Source: Sternotherus odoratus
Taxonomy: Eukaryota; Chordata; Testudines; Kinosternidae
Reading direction: 5' to 3'
Assembly (NCBI GenBank): GCA_032164245.1
Contig: JAVMKO010000020.1
Span: 6,165,206-6,229,205, forward strand
DNA length: 64,000 nt
Shown here piece after piece: positions 44,948 to 56,278 of the stretch (position 1 is its first letter; every line of letters starts with the position of its first letter). Position numbers and translations under genes: made by a program. Below the pieces are notes generated by a model, which saw only the letters and a program-made list of their open reading frames with translations, had not been told where the DNA came from and searched no databases.

Positions 44948-47900
44948 TCAGATTTACACCAGCGTAGCTGAGAGCAGAATTTGGCAGGTTTTTTTTCCAA
45001 TTCAGAAACTTGATTCACATCAGCTAAAGTAGGAGAAGAACAAGGCATGGGGTAAGTAGGAATTTAAGACCTCTTTTCACAAACACCTGGAGTGGCTTGA
45101 TGCCTTAACCAAATTCAGTCAACACCATAAAATGACAGGTCTGATCTGGAACAAGTACCAAGCCTGTTGCAAAGCAGGATTATTGCTGTTATTTGTTTTG
45201 TATCATTAGTGTTAAGCGTTGCTATTGCTGTGTGTGCTGCGGGGCCTGGACAGACTCTGTGCTTCTCTTTGGCTTTCTAGCTCCCAACCTGTGCCAGCAA
45301 ATGTCATCAAACAATGTCTCTCTGAGGGCATAGTTAGACTGGCACTTTATAGTGCAAAAAGCCTCCAGGAGCGCTATAACTCTCTAACCATACACACTGT
45401 CAATACACATTTTGCACAAAAAAGTCTCCCTTTAAAGCGCAACTTGTAAACCTCCTCTCTGAGAGTCAGAAGGCTTTTTGCGCTAGCCCTGTAGCGTGTT
45501 AGGGCCAGTGTAATCAGTCATTACACAATAAGGGATCTCTGGCACGCCTCTGAGCCATTTAAGGCAATTAGGAAACCATTTAAGGCATTTGATGTGTTCA
45601 GTGTTGTTTTGCAAACAGAATTAGGAATGTGGAAGTTCCTTTACAGAACTCCGCTCTTAACAGAAGCAATTAAGCAGTGAAACTGCTTACGATGGAGCTG
45701 TGTTGAGTGAAATTCAGAGCCTGCTACTTTTCCGTAGAGAGAAATCAGTGACAGCCTGAACTTGAATCCCTCCGTACACGTTCCCCGTTCCCCCTCACCC
45801 CCTTCCTTTGCAAAGCACGTTGCACCCAGCTGAATGCTGGGATAGCTGCCCATCATGCACCATTCCCGGTGCCGCGGCAGCAGCATCAAATTTGGCCACG
45901 ACATAGCGCTATGGTTATAGCGCGTCCCATATAGCGCAATAGGTAAACGCGCTATAATCCTGTAGTGTAACCTTACCTTAAGTCCTTTTCTGAACTGAGC
46001 CATCATAGAAAGGCTAGTTAACGATGCTACCCAATTGTTAGTAACTCGTGACCATGATGTGCCAAGTGATTGCAAAGATGTCTCATGAGGAATGCAACGT
46101 AACATCCCTTCTTGTCTCTTGCATAAGCATCAATGAATAGACCCTGCAAACTGCGGAAGTGAAACCTAACTATTTAGCACGCCCAATCTGTGAATTTCCA
46201 CATGTTCATTGCCTCATGATAAGGGTGCCTCTTTAAGGGTCTGCTGATGCAAATCAGCGTGGCTCCAGGGAGGTTAATGAACTCACACGAGTTGTAGGGC
46301 TGGCCCTAAGTGATCATAGTGCAGAAAGGAGATGATCCAGCCTCACCGATGTGTTCAGCCTGAGGAAATGAGTGAAAACAAGAGGAGAGGGTTCAGCCTT
46401 GTAGCGTATTGTGGCACTCCTCAAAATGAGTCGTGTAATCACCCGGGGCCTCCCGTTGGGAAGGTTCCCTTTCGTGATTCAGGCACACATGGGCTGTGTC
46501 TGTTGGAGTCATCTCGTGTGGTGGTTTAAGCTTTACGTCCCTGGTCTCGCCACTCTGTGTTCCGGAAGTACAGAGCCCTCCGCATACGTACAAGGAAGAT
46601 ACACCCAGCTGCCTTGCTGTGTTAGAAAGCATGACAACCGTCACGGTGCAACCGCACCTACATTTCCTGTCACTGGTCCAGCCGGGGCTCCATCTTTCAG
46701 GCTGCCAGCTCCACAGAGATTGCCTTTTTTGGGTGGAGACCTACGTCTCACTCCCTTCACACTGGGGTGTCTCCAGGCTGCACAGTTCCCTGCCTTGACT
46801 GTGTTATTCTCAGCCGAGGTAGGCTGCCCAAGCACACCTGCTTGTCTTTTCTTCAGAGACTGATAACAGAGGGATTGTCGACACTTCCACCTTCCCACAC
46901 AGCTCTTCCTAGGGAAGCCTGTTTGATTCTGAATGTAAAAGCATTACAGTGAAAACAATATATTAAAAACAATACAAGAACCTAGACACTTGCTGATAAG
47001 CTTACCACGGTTCACCCCAACCCTACCATGGATTCTGGCCTTCTTTCAAATCCCCATCCAAGGGGATGCCTTATGGTTTCAGGTTCATCACCATTTCAGC
47101 TCAGCACAAGCATCCAGTTTTATGGGGGCTCAGTAGGCCCAATCACACCCCAACAATTGGGGCCCCTGCAGATCAGGGGTCCTGTCCATTCGCTGGATCA
47201 GGAAGAAGGCCATGAGCCAGTTTAAAACCAGGCCATTTATCCCAAAACCCCTTCTTTGGCCGTTGGGCCCGGTACACCTCTCCCAGGAGGTGCGGGAAGG
47301 GAACTTAAAGAGCGTTCCTTCCTAACAGAGGAAGCATATTAGCATCCCTTTCCTATTCCTGCTAATTCTCCAGTAACAATAAAAATTGTATTTTTAGTAA
47401 AATGGACCCCCAAAGGTATTAGTCCTAATTCAATAAGCTTTAATTTGTTGAGTTCATTCAAAGTATTGCAGAAAATTGTCAGTCTGTCTCAAGAGGCAAG
47501 AGCTGTGCCCAGAGAGGAGAACTGGCTCTCGAAAACTAGCCAGAGCTCTAGTCTAGACACAGAAGTAATCAATCTGGCAGTTAGTTCCACCATTCTCCAA
47601 GCGTGGACAGTTGACTGAGTAATAAATGTAAATTCAATTAAATCTGGCACTGAAATGATTTTATTAAACAAAATGTCCACTGAACACAAGGATAGGAAAA
47701 GCCACCAGAGTAAGATAAACCCTGCCATTCCGACCTGAATCAAATGAGCTAAAGCAGACTGTTAGGATCTCCAGTATAAATGACACCATTAGTAGAGTTC
47801 TCTAATTTGGCATTTACCAGGACAGTAATTTCTTTGGAAAATTTTTCTAATTATTTTATTATTTTAAACATCTGTGGCAGGTGCCAGCTCTGGAAACTGA

Positions 47901-48180
47901 TGACCTCTCTTTATCCATGACACACACAGAGAGACACAGAGAGAGAGAGACAGAGAGAGAGTTCAGGATTCTCACAAACTGCCCTGTTATCTCAACCAAC
48001 ATGTCCTGCCAGGACACCCCCATGCATTGTCTTCACTAGGGAAGATGGTCTGTGTTTAATTCACATTAGCTAACCTGGGATAAAATCCTGCCCACCTATA
48101 GCTGACTTGTATTAATGTGACTCATGTTAATAACCATAGTTCAAATGTTTCTGAAATGCTGCATTCATACCAGCAGATTC
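44948..48180. other. No recognised gene
   Basis: The region around 45345..45975 may be a DNA element, since 'gcgctataac' near 45371 and 'gcgctataat' near 45948 recur near its edges, but no inverted termini or duplication could be fixed. Frames in 46393..46952 have no family resemblance. Confidence 0.4.
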
Positions 48181-48300
48181 TCTAGTTGTTAGAGTAGGGG
48201 ACTGGGAATTTGGACACCTGGGTTCTATTCCCAGTTCTATTCCTGTGGGTTACTGTGTGGTCACGGGTAGTTCATTTAAACTTTCTGTGCCTTACTTTCC
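48180..48300 (+). repeat. MIR-like SINE fragment
   Basis: 'ctagttgttagagtagggg', 'acacctgggttctattccc' and the 'gtgtggtcacgggtagttc' part match the tRNA-like head and core of MIR. Confidence 0.7.
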
Positions 48301-48780
48301 CTGTTGTCTTCTCATTGGAAATGCCAAGCCATAGTGTGGAAAGATGTTTCCTCGAGCTACAGTTTCTCAGAGGTAACGGGCCATTTTCTCTCTAACAGAA
48401 CATAAAAACTGTCTGTCTTTACACTTTGCCCACAGAGGTGTTTAAAGGCTAAAGACACCAAGGACAGAGATGAATTATTTTATGGCACAAGGGGGTTTAA
48501 CTAAGAACACACTTTATAGTACGGCTACACTTATTAGTAGCTTATAATGGGTGAATAAATGCTTAATAGATGATACAAGCATGCTACAGACATTGTCGTA
48601 TGTGTTACAGGTGGTCATCCGTATCCCTAGAAAGTGTTCAATAGCTATCAACAATATGTTGATATGCTGGACTTGATACCATGTGTTAACCATTTACCGA
48701 AACACTTATTAATCATTTATTAACACTTCATAAACTATATGTAAAAATATACTCTGCATAATAATAGGCTATAATTAGAG

Positions 48781-49134
48781 CATGGGTTCTCAAACTGTGG
48801 GTCAAGACCCCATTTTACAGCCAGGGCTGTCTTAGATTTGCTGAAGCCCAAGACTAAGCCCCACCGCCATTGGCTGAAGCCCAAATCCCACTGCCTGGGG
48901 CTGATGCTGAAGGCTGAGGGCTTCAGCCCTGGGTGGCGGGGCTCAGGTTACAGGCTCCCAGCCTGGGCCTGAAGCTTTTAAGTTTCTGCTTTGCCGCCTC
49001 CCTTCCCCTCACACACACATACCTGGGGCAGTGGGACTTGAATGGGATCAGGCTTCGGTCCTCTCAGCTGGGGTCAGGTGGTAATTTTTGTTTTTGGAAA
49101 GGGGTCGTGATGCAATGAAGTTTGAGCACCCCTG
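48781..49134. mobile_element. Miniature hAT element, 354 bp
   Basis: Ends CATGGGTTCTCAAACTG and (reversed) CAGGGGTGCTCAAACTT are inverted copies. Flanking 8-mers aattagag and catcagag match at six of eight positions. The interior is palindrome-rich ('gaaggctgagggcttcagcc'). Confidence 0.75.
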
Positions 49135-49259
49135 CATCAGAGGAAATGGTGAGTTAAATATCAGGAAGCATTCCCTGCTGACGTTGGCAATCTGTCTATT
49201 TATTTAGGCATCTACCCAGCTACTTACCTATCTATCTTGCACTCGTTGTTGTTGTATTG

Positions 49260-49700
49260 AATCCCCCTTGGAAAATGTTGGAAGTAGGGCTGGTCAAAAG
49301 TTTACTGTTAAAACTATTGGAATTTTGTGTAAATAATTTTTTTGTTACAAAAAGTGTCTGCTTTTCTGCAGAAATTTTAACTTTTCATAGAAAAACGGAA
49401 TGCCTGACAACCAAAAAATGTTCAGTGTTTGGCCAAAAACAAAATATTTAAATTCTGAAATACTGCCATGGTGCCTCATGGGATTTGTAGTTCAGTGGCT
49501 TCATGCTACCGTTCTCATGTATGGGCCAGGCTTCGCAACCAGACTACATCTCCCGTGATGCACCATGGTCATGTGACTGTCATTCCTTTCATCAAGAGTT
49601 TCAGATTAGGGTAAAATATTTCTGGTTTTATGGGGGTAGGGGGTTTTGTTTTGGTTTGTTTTTTCCAAAAACTTAACATTTTCTATGGAGACACTCACCC
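49260..49700. repeat. T-rich dispersed repeat with two SBS-like motifs
   Basis: Same family as 36640..36960. SBS-like sites lie in opposite orientation at 49472..49491 (minus) and 49543..49562 (plus, actacatctcccgtgatgca). Confidence 0.55.
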
Positions 49701-49904
49701 CTCATTCTCCAACCAGTTCTAGTTGGAAGACCCATCACTAATATTATTGGCCCCTTCACTTGAAGTCAATAAGAGCTCTCCTGCTTACACCAGGGTTGAA
49801 TCTGATCTACTTAAACTATCCTGGAAAATATTACTGGGAACAATCTTGTCCTGGAAAGAGTGGAAGGAAGGCAGTGTCATGGAGAAGATAAAGCTCTGAC
49901 CTGG

Positions 49905-50045
49905 GACCCATTTCCCCCCTGCTGGTGACCTTAAATAAGTTATTTCCCATTCTATATGTCTCAGTTTCCTCATCCATAAAATGGGGTGAATGATACTGAT
50001 CTTCTGTACTTATAAAAAGCAGTATGTAAGAGCTAGGTATTGGTT
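49905..50045 (+). repeat. MIR-like SINE 3' half
   Basis: 'ctggtgaccttaaataagtt', 'atgtctcagtttcctcatcc' and 'ataaaatggggtgaatgata' are the MIR core and tail. Confidence 0.75.
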
Positions 50046-50689
50046 TGTTTGTTAATGGGTTGCCACTGCTGCTTAACATCTCCGACTACTATGATTCACT
50101 TGATGTTATGGCAAGTAGCTCCCACCTGCCTCTGCATACCTGTGAAAGATGTGAAAATCTAGGCTAAAGAAAAGGGGGGGCGGGAAGTACAATTTCATTG
50201 AAAATCAATCGGTTGCATTTGAATCATTCATTGGTCATTTGCAACAGACCTCAGACGTTAAATTAAAAACCTTCTAGTAAAGATTTTGGCAAACTTTGAT
50301 TTATGATAGGAACTGAAACTGCTTGTTGCTCAATTGAATATGGAGGACAAAGATCCAGATTCTTATCCCAGTGTAAACCAGAAGTAACTCCACTGAAGTC
50401 AGTAGTGCTCCTCCAATTTTAATAATGCTTTTTAATTTAGTTTATATCAGATATGCTCTCAGGATCTACACAGTAACTTGCCTTGAAGTATGATGTATTC
50501 CAAATAGGAAAATGTGACCATATAAAATAAGTTTTAATGTGAGATTATAGATTCATATCAAACCTCCACGGTTATAGAACAAATTCAGAGAGCAAAGCAA
50601 AAATTTACACCATAGTTTTCCTGTATCAAAATAATTCCCCACACAGGCTGTGGGCTGTAATAGGCATAGCTTGGAGAACAAATGGCCTT

Positions 50690-50800
50690 GTGGTAAAGGC
50701 ATTGTATTAGTACCCACGTGATCTGGGTCCAATTTTCTTGCTTTGCTCCAGACTCCCTGTGTATCCATGAGAAGTCACTTAGGCTGAGATTGTCAAAGGG
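50690..50800 (+). repeat. tRNA-like head of a MIR-type SINE
   Basis: 'ggccttgtggtaaaggcatt' resembles an A box region and 'gatctgggtccaattttctt' a B box region. Spacing and the following 'agaagtcacttaggctgag' fit a CORE-SINE rather than a real tRNA gene. Confidence 0.55.
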
Positions 50801-51377
50801 AGTTAGACACCCAAGTTCAATGGGTGGTTGAGTGCCTAATTCCCATAGACACTTTTGAAAATCCCAACTTCTATCTCCCTATACTTCAGTCCCAATATGT
50901 AAAATGTAAAAACCCTAGGAAGAGTCTCACCAAGGAACATATCTGTGCTCTCACTGATACTTTTCAATAATACATTACACTCCTTTCATCCGAGGCTCTC
51001 AAAATGTATCATGGGCACTGCTGAGTAAGTCTCACGACACTCCTGGAGATAAGCATTTATTGTGGGATGCAGCCCCGGGCCATGTCTACACTAGAGAACT
51101 AAGCAGCTGATAATAGAACTGGTGGGATATCACTAAGCACTAATGGTATAGCGCCTACACACCCATCATGATGTTTTGGCTTTTTCCTCCAATGGCCCCA
51201 TTGCTATCTTACTACCCTGCACTTGCACTGCCCTCTGGCTGTGTATCCCCCAATTCCCGGCACCACTCCCAGAAGCAGTGGATTGTGGGACATTTTGAAA
51301 GGCTTTGTGGGTTACTTTGACTGAGCTTTTTAGTCACCATGATTGTGTATTCAGAGCCTGATTCTCAAATCAGAGTA

Positions 51378-51570
51378 CAGAGGCTCCCCGACTTATGGAA
51401 ATCCAAGTTATGGAAAGTTGCACTTACGGAAAAATCTCTGTAAGCTAAAAATAGGTGGGGGGGGGGGGGTTGTGTGTTTAATGGTCGGAGATACGTTTCC
51501 AACCTACGCAAAATTTGACTTATGCAAGGCATTCTGGAACAGAACACTTGCATAAGTCGGGGAACGTCTG
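51378..51570. mobile_element. Tigger/pogo miniature element, 193 bp
   Basis: Termini CAGAGGCTCCCCGACTTATG and (reversed) CAGACGTTCCCCGACTTATG match at 17 of 20 positions. TA precedes the left end; TT follows the right end, so the duplication has a mutation. The interior contains a G-run. Confidence 0.75.
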
Positions 51571-52229
51571 TTAATTATTCGAAGGCTTCTGTCCACTGCT
51601 AACACAATATAAAGGTCCCTGATCATAAGTGAGAATCAGCCCTTTAAACTTTAAGAAAGTCCATTAACAACATTAAATTTTGTGCCACTAAATGGTTTCC
51701 AATAATGTTACTTACTGAGGAAATGGACCATAACAAGCGCCTCATTATACCTCAGACACAAGACAAAAATCAGTAAAGGGTCTTCATTTGCTAGGTAATC
51801 TTCTGAAGAGGGAAAGAATACTGCATTATTTAGGAGATTGCTTGATATCATATTGATTCTTCATACTGATTCCCAAGAGTCCTGGAGTGTTTTGGTGACA
51901 TTGTAAGGCCATGTGTCATATCTTCATAGACAGATACACGTCCTCAGGGGACAACCCTATGGTTTGCCTGGCCTGAGGAATGGAGAAGATTTTGACAAGG
52001 TAAAGAAATGATTCCTTCTTTTCTTCAGGGTTGTTGAATCTCTTGCAGAGTGAGCAGAAGGATATTTATAGGGGTGGTTAAAAACTCTAGGAGGGCTGTT
52101 GTAGCATCACTGTAGATTGTAGCGTACCTTAAATGTATTCATATTCTCAATCATGCTGCATTTGGCCACGTGTTACCGAGCAACAGGTCTGTGTAGGATG
52201 CACTTATCCAGGGATCACCCAGGAGGCAC

Positions 52230-52640
52230 CTTGACTAAACCTGGTTGGAAAATGCCAATTGTTTTTCTCAGTAAACATTGTACAGTTTTCCTTTCTGGTT
52301 TATTTATTCATTTATTTTAATTTTCATTAACATTTCCCAGGAAGATGATTGACTTTCGTTGGAAAAACTGAAACAGAAAAATGTCTGGCTTTCAAAAACC
52401 ATCTTCAGTAAATGTTCAATTAAAATATTTTTTGTTTTTGAAAACCCAAATTCTTCTATTTTACCAAAAAGTGAAAAAATGCACAGAACATTTTGGCCTC
52501 TCCTGTTTTTCATCAGGCAAATGGAAAATGTCCTCGAAAGCAGGATCTTTCTGGGAAAACGTTTCATTTTCAACACACAGCATTTTTGGTCAAAATTACT
52601 TTTCCACTCTGAAGTTTCAACCATCCCTTATTGTGAGTCC
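52230..52640. repeat. T-rich dispersed repeat, no SBS motif
   Basis: 'gttggaaaaactgaaacag', 'tttttggtcaaaattac' and 'gggaaaacgtttcattttc' are the typical phrases of the family at 36640, 49260 and 55010. Confidence 0.45.
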
Positions 52641-52984
52641 CTCCCTCCCCCCCACCTGGCTATAGTGGCTTGCTGCTGGCCTATTCCAGTAATAAGTTGA
52701 TCCCCAGCCCAAAGCTGGCTCAGTTACGCTGCCTAGCAAGTCAAGAGGTGGAGCCAAGACTCTTCCTAGCTCTTGCCCCTCCCTGACCCTTCGCCATCCA
52801 CTTTCTCCACATTGGGAGTAAGTAACCATATAGCATGGAGTTTTGCACCACAACTAAGGTCTGGGTAGCCTAGGAAGAGGACATGGGGAAGCTGTTACTT
52901 TTTGGGGGGGGCATTCGTGGAATCCAAGGGTATGTTTATACTGGACACTAAGTCTCAGCTCTCTCTCAGGTTTCCAGTTCAGCA

Positions 52985-53499
52985 GTTTCTCATTGGAGTC
53001 TGTTTATGAAGTTTTTGTTGTTTAAGAATTGCCACTTTTAGGTCTGTTACTGAGTGACCTGAGAGATTGAAGTGTTCTCCTACCAGTTTTTGAATGTTAT
53101 GATTCCTGATGTCAGATTTGTATCTATTTATTCTTTTGCGTAGAGACTGTCTGGTTTGGGCAGTGTGCCTGCAGAGAGGTATTTCTGGAATATGATGGCA
53201 TATATCACATTGGTCGATGTCCAGGTGAATGAGCTCCTGATGGTGTGGCTGATGTGATTAACACTCTGATGGTGTCACTTGAATAGATATGTGGACAGAG
53301 TTGGCACTGGTCTTTGTCGCAAGGATAGGTTCCTGGCTTAGTGTTTTTGGTGTGTGGTTGCTGGTGAGTATTTGCTTCAGGTTGTGGGGCTGTCTGTAAA
53401 TGAGGCCTGGTCTGTCTCCCAAGATCTGTGAGAGTGAGGGATCATCCTTCAGGATAGGTTGTAGATCTTTGATGATGCCCTGGAGAGGTTTTGAGAAAT
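52985..53499 (-). pseudogene. PLE linker and GIY-YIG endonuclease remnant
   Basis: The minus strand, in shifting frames, has a cysteine-rich linker (TYPCDKDQCQLCPHIYSSD, 53330..53275), then NVIYAIIFQKYLSAGTL (53210..53160; the core of a GIY-YIG domain), QSLRKRINRYKSDIRN, and HNIQKLVGEHFNLSGHSV with TDLKVAIL. The GEHF..GHS..DLKV segment is diagnostic of Penelope-like C-terminal endonucleases. Frameshifts make it inactive. Confidence 0.85.
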
Positions 53500-53500
53500 T

Positions 53501-53587
53501 GCTGAACTGGAATTAATTTGCAAACTGGATACCATTAAATTAAGCTTGAATAAAGACTGGGAGTGACTGGGTCATTACACAAACTGA
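53501..53587 (+). pseudogene. PLE ORF C-terminus, other orientation
   Basis: The frame reads AELELICKLDTIKLSLNKDWE, then a TGA where a Trp codon is expected, then LGHYTN and stop. It continues exactly from where block one ends, on the opposite strand. Confidence 0.8.
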
Positions 53588-53808
53588 AATCTATTTCCCA
53601 TGCTGTGTTTCCCCCTACTGTTGCTCACACCTTCTTGTCAACTATGTGAAGTGGGCCATCCTGATTATTACTAGAAAAGTTTTTTTTCTCCTGCCGATAA
53701 TAGCTCACCTTAATTAATTAGTCTCTTAGAGTTGGTATGGCAACCTCCACCTTTTCATGTTCTCTGTATAGATAGATAGATATCTTCCTACTGTATGTTC
53801 CACTCTGT

Positions 53809-53848
53809 GCATCTGATGAAGTGGGTTTTAGTCCACGAAAGCTTATGC
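53809..53848 (+). ncRNA. Hammerhead-like ribozyme motif with full core
   Basis: The sequence order is GCAT (stem I, 53809..53812), CTGATGA (53813..53819), extra A, GTGGG/TCCAC stem II with loop (53821..53836), GAAA (53837..53840), GC, TT, ATGC (stem I, 53845..53848). Every conserved core base of a hammerhead is present. Stem III is a lone A-U pair around GC unless two copies pair through AGCU. It lies downstream of and in the sense of the PLE coding end, where Penelope hammerheads are known to sit. The unpaired A between A9 and stem II is the main oddity. Confidence 0.55.
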
Positions 53849-53989
53849 CCAAATAAATTTGTTAGTCTCTAAGGTGCCACAAATACTGCTTGTGCTTTTT
53901 CCGGATACAGACTTGCCCGGCCTCCACTCTGAAACCTACCCCCACCCCAGGAGGCCAATAATCTAAATAGATACAAACAGCACGGTAAG

Positions 53990-54115
53990 GCAAACAAAGA
54001 TGGGAAGTGACTTGCCCAAAGTGACACCCCAGGTCACTGGCAGAGCCAGGAAAAGAACTGAGGTCCCAGAGTCCCAGTCTAGGACCTGCTCCATTGGACA
54101 ATACTGCCTCCCATT
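53990..54115 (-). repeat. MIR-like SINE
   Basis: 'aagtgacttgcccaaagtgac', 'ggtcactggcagagccagga' and 'cagagtcccagtctaggacc' are reversed MIR core and head; the PLE copy ends just before it. Confidence 0.75.
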
Positions 54116-54711
54116 CACTCCGTCCAAAAAACTATAGTGAATTCCCTGATCTCAGTGGTAGCCCCAGGTTTCTGAGCAGGCTGCTTAATTTTAGGTGCCA
54201 AAATACAGAGTTAGAAGCTGCATTTTAGGCACCCAGGTTGGACAAGGTTGGGTATTACCGCTGGGATAAGTCAGTGTGACCTAATGTGTTTCAACATTCC
54301 ACAGCCAGTAAATGTGCAGTGTGCTTCATAGCAGAGCTTCCTTCAGCAGTTCTCTGCTGCACTCTAGGGGCTTGATGGTCACTTAAGGCCCCTTTAGCCC
54401 TTTCTGGCAGCTTTAAAGTGGATGTGAATGGAAGATCTGGTATGGATATTCTGTGCGGAAGAGGCACGTAGCATAGGGAAAAGGAAAGAAGGCTCCAAAT
54501 AAAGGAATACAACCATCTTTCACTGACAACAGAAACTCTGCCAGAAGATTCCCATCAGTCAACCCAAATGACTTTAAGGGGTCTGGACCTCATCTGCTGT
54601 AAGTCAAGGCAGGCCAGTTTAGACTGTCTTGGAATCCGGCCCTAACTACTTATGAGGCTGCAATTAATTAGAGCCAGAATGTTTTCTATCAGCACCACTG
54701 TAAAGTGAAGG

Positions 54712-54890
54712 CAGTGTAACCTAATGGATAGAGCACTGCCCTGGATTCTGTTCCCTGTTCTGCCCTAGCCTGCTGAGTGCCCATGGGCAAGTCACTTACC
54801 CTCCCTTTGCCTCGGTTTCCTATCAGTAAAATGGGTGGAATTATATTGCCTCCCTTTGTAAAGCGCTTTGAGTTCTATAGATGGATTTTG
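54712..54890 (+). repeat. MIR-like SINE, near full length
   Basis: tRNA-like head ('gtaacctaatggatagagca'), core ('gggcaagtcacttaccctcc'), 'gcctcggtttcctatcagt' and the terminal 'tttgtaaagcgctttgag' make this the best MIR-type copy in the window. Confidence 0.85.
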
Positions 54891-55009
54891 TATAACTGTT
54901 TTGGTGAGGGTGGTGATTATCTACTGAATGTTGGCGATTGTACTGGTACAAGTACAATCACCAACATGCACCCACTTATACCTGTAGAAATTGATTTTAT
55001 ATGCGTATC

Positions 55010-55290
55010 ACTTATTCCCCTTCCCAAACAAAAAAATTCAGTTTGGGCCAAACAGACTATTTCATTTAGACAAAATTGAAACATTCCATTAAAATATTTT
55101 TGATTTTTTAAATTAAAAAAGGGAAACTTGCCTTGAAAAGTCCTTGTGAATTGAAAAATCTAAACATTTTGTTTTGAAAGTGCTGAAATAAAATATTTCA
55201 ATTTTTTCCCAACCTATACAATTTGGAGAAACTGGCACAAATTTGCAAAACGTTTCAGTGTAGCTGAATCTGAATCTTTTTGGCCATTGT
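55010..55290. repeat. T-rich dispersed repeat
   Basis: 'gacaaaattgaaacattcc', 'cattttgttttgaaagtgc' and 'gcaaaacgtttcagtgtagc' follow the family at 52230. A similar segment lies at about 55690..55960. Confidence 0.45.
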
Positions 55291-56080
55291 TTTCTTAGCT
55301 TGGTTTACTGATTTGTACTAAGGCATTCCCCTTCAGGAAACAAGAACTAATCCATTATGAAAAATTAGGGGAGGAGCATTGTCTTAATAATGTGTGTCAT
55401 TCCCTTAATTAATAGGATTGTGTAATTAATCATCTAATCATAGGCACATGCCAAGGTGGTGAAATTCACCCCTGTGCAGAGGGAATCAGCACACAATTTC
55501 TACACTAAAAAGTTAGATTAACCCAATGATGTTGCTCGGAGGTGTGAAAAATCCACCCCCCTGCCTGACCTATTGCTGGTGTAGACAGCACTAGGTTGAC
55601 ACAAGAATTCTTCTGAAGACCTGGCTACTGCCTCTCAGGGAGATGAATTAATTACAGCAATGGGAGAACCTCTCCTGTCACTATAGTGTGAATATGTGCT
55701 GAAAAACAGATGTTTCCAGCTGAACTTTCATTCAACCAGAAACAAAATGTTTCATTCCATTTATGCATTTGTTTTACCTTTTTATTTTTAAAAGGAAATT
55801 GAACTAAAATTCAAAATGAAGTCATTTCAAACTGAAAAAGTGATGAAAATGGCCAAATGAAACTTTTCCGTTGCTTTTAGTATTTTCCCCCCAACTGAAT
55901 CGATTCAGCAAATGTAACGCAAGTTTGCAAACTATTTCAGTCAAACCAAATCTGCATCTGTCATTGTAATGCTGATCATATAGCACCTGAGGATTGGGAA
56001 TAGAATAAACGTGTGTGTGCATGGGGGGAACTTCTATGACCTTTGTCGTGCAAGAGGTCGGAGTAGATATTCATAACTAG

Positions 56081-56266
56081 AATCAGAGAGGTAGCCGTGT
56101 TAGTCTGGAATAGCAGAGGTAACAAAGTCCTGTGGCACCTTAAAGACTAACTATAAAGTTTTGAAGCATAAGCTTTCGTGGGCTAATACCCACTTCGTCG
56201 GATGCAAGCAGTGGCATCCGACGAAGTGGGTATTAGCCCACGAAAGCTTATGCTTCAAAACTTTAC
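56081..56266. mobile_element. Fold-back PLE terminal repeat, 52-bp perfect arms
   Basis: The arms 56154..56205 and 56214..56265 are perfect reverse complements over 52 bp, with an 8-nt spacer. An exact 12-bp duplication, attcataactag, flanks the insert at 56069..56080 and 56267..56278. Both arms carry the hammerhead-like block (minus strand 56205..56166; plus strand 56214..56253) with core CCGACGA, stem II intact and GAAA intact. Both arms share the private variant 'gaagc...caaaac' against the usual 'caatac', as expected if both were copied from one RNA. Confidence 0.85.
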
Positions 56267-56278
56267 ATTCATAACTAG

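Larger units (their letters stand above)
52974..53937. mobile_element. Penelope-like element, twin-primed inversion
   Basis: The copy has two blocks in opposite orientation. Block one (52974..53500, minus) is the coding part up to and including the GIY-YIG endonuclease. Block two (53500..53937, plus) continues the coding end and the 3' region. The last bases of block one (reversed, 'actgctgaactgg') overlap the first bases of block two ('ttgctgaactgg'), so the break is at one point in the element, as in twin-primed LINE inversions. Block two ends in 'actctgaaacct', the same terminus as at 7020. Confidence 0.85.

Noticed and set aside
46393..46898. 150-codon plus-strand frame and overlapping minus frames
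   Set aside because: No domain, mixed composition and no conserved start; probably chance.
50690..50760. Possible tRNA gene
   Set aside because: Only A- and B-box-like phrases; no cloverleaf could be drawn, and the flank is MIR-type SINE.
52304..52700. Overlapping 94-113-codon frames on both strands, rich in Phe, Ser and Lys
   Set aside because: They come from the T-rich dispersed repeat.
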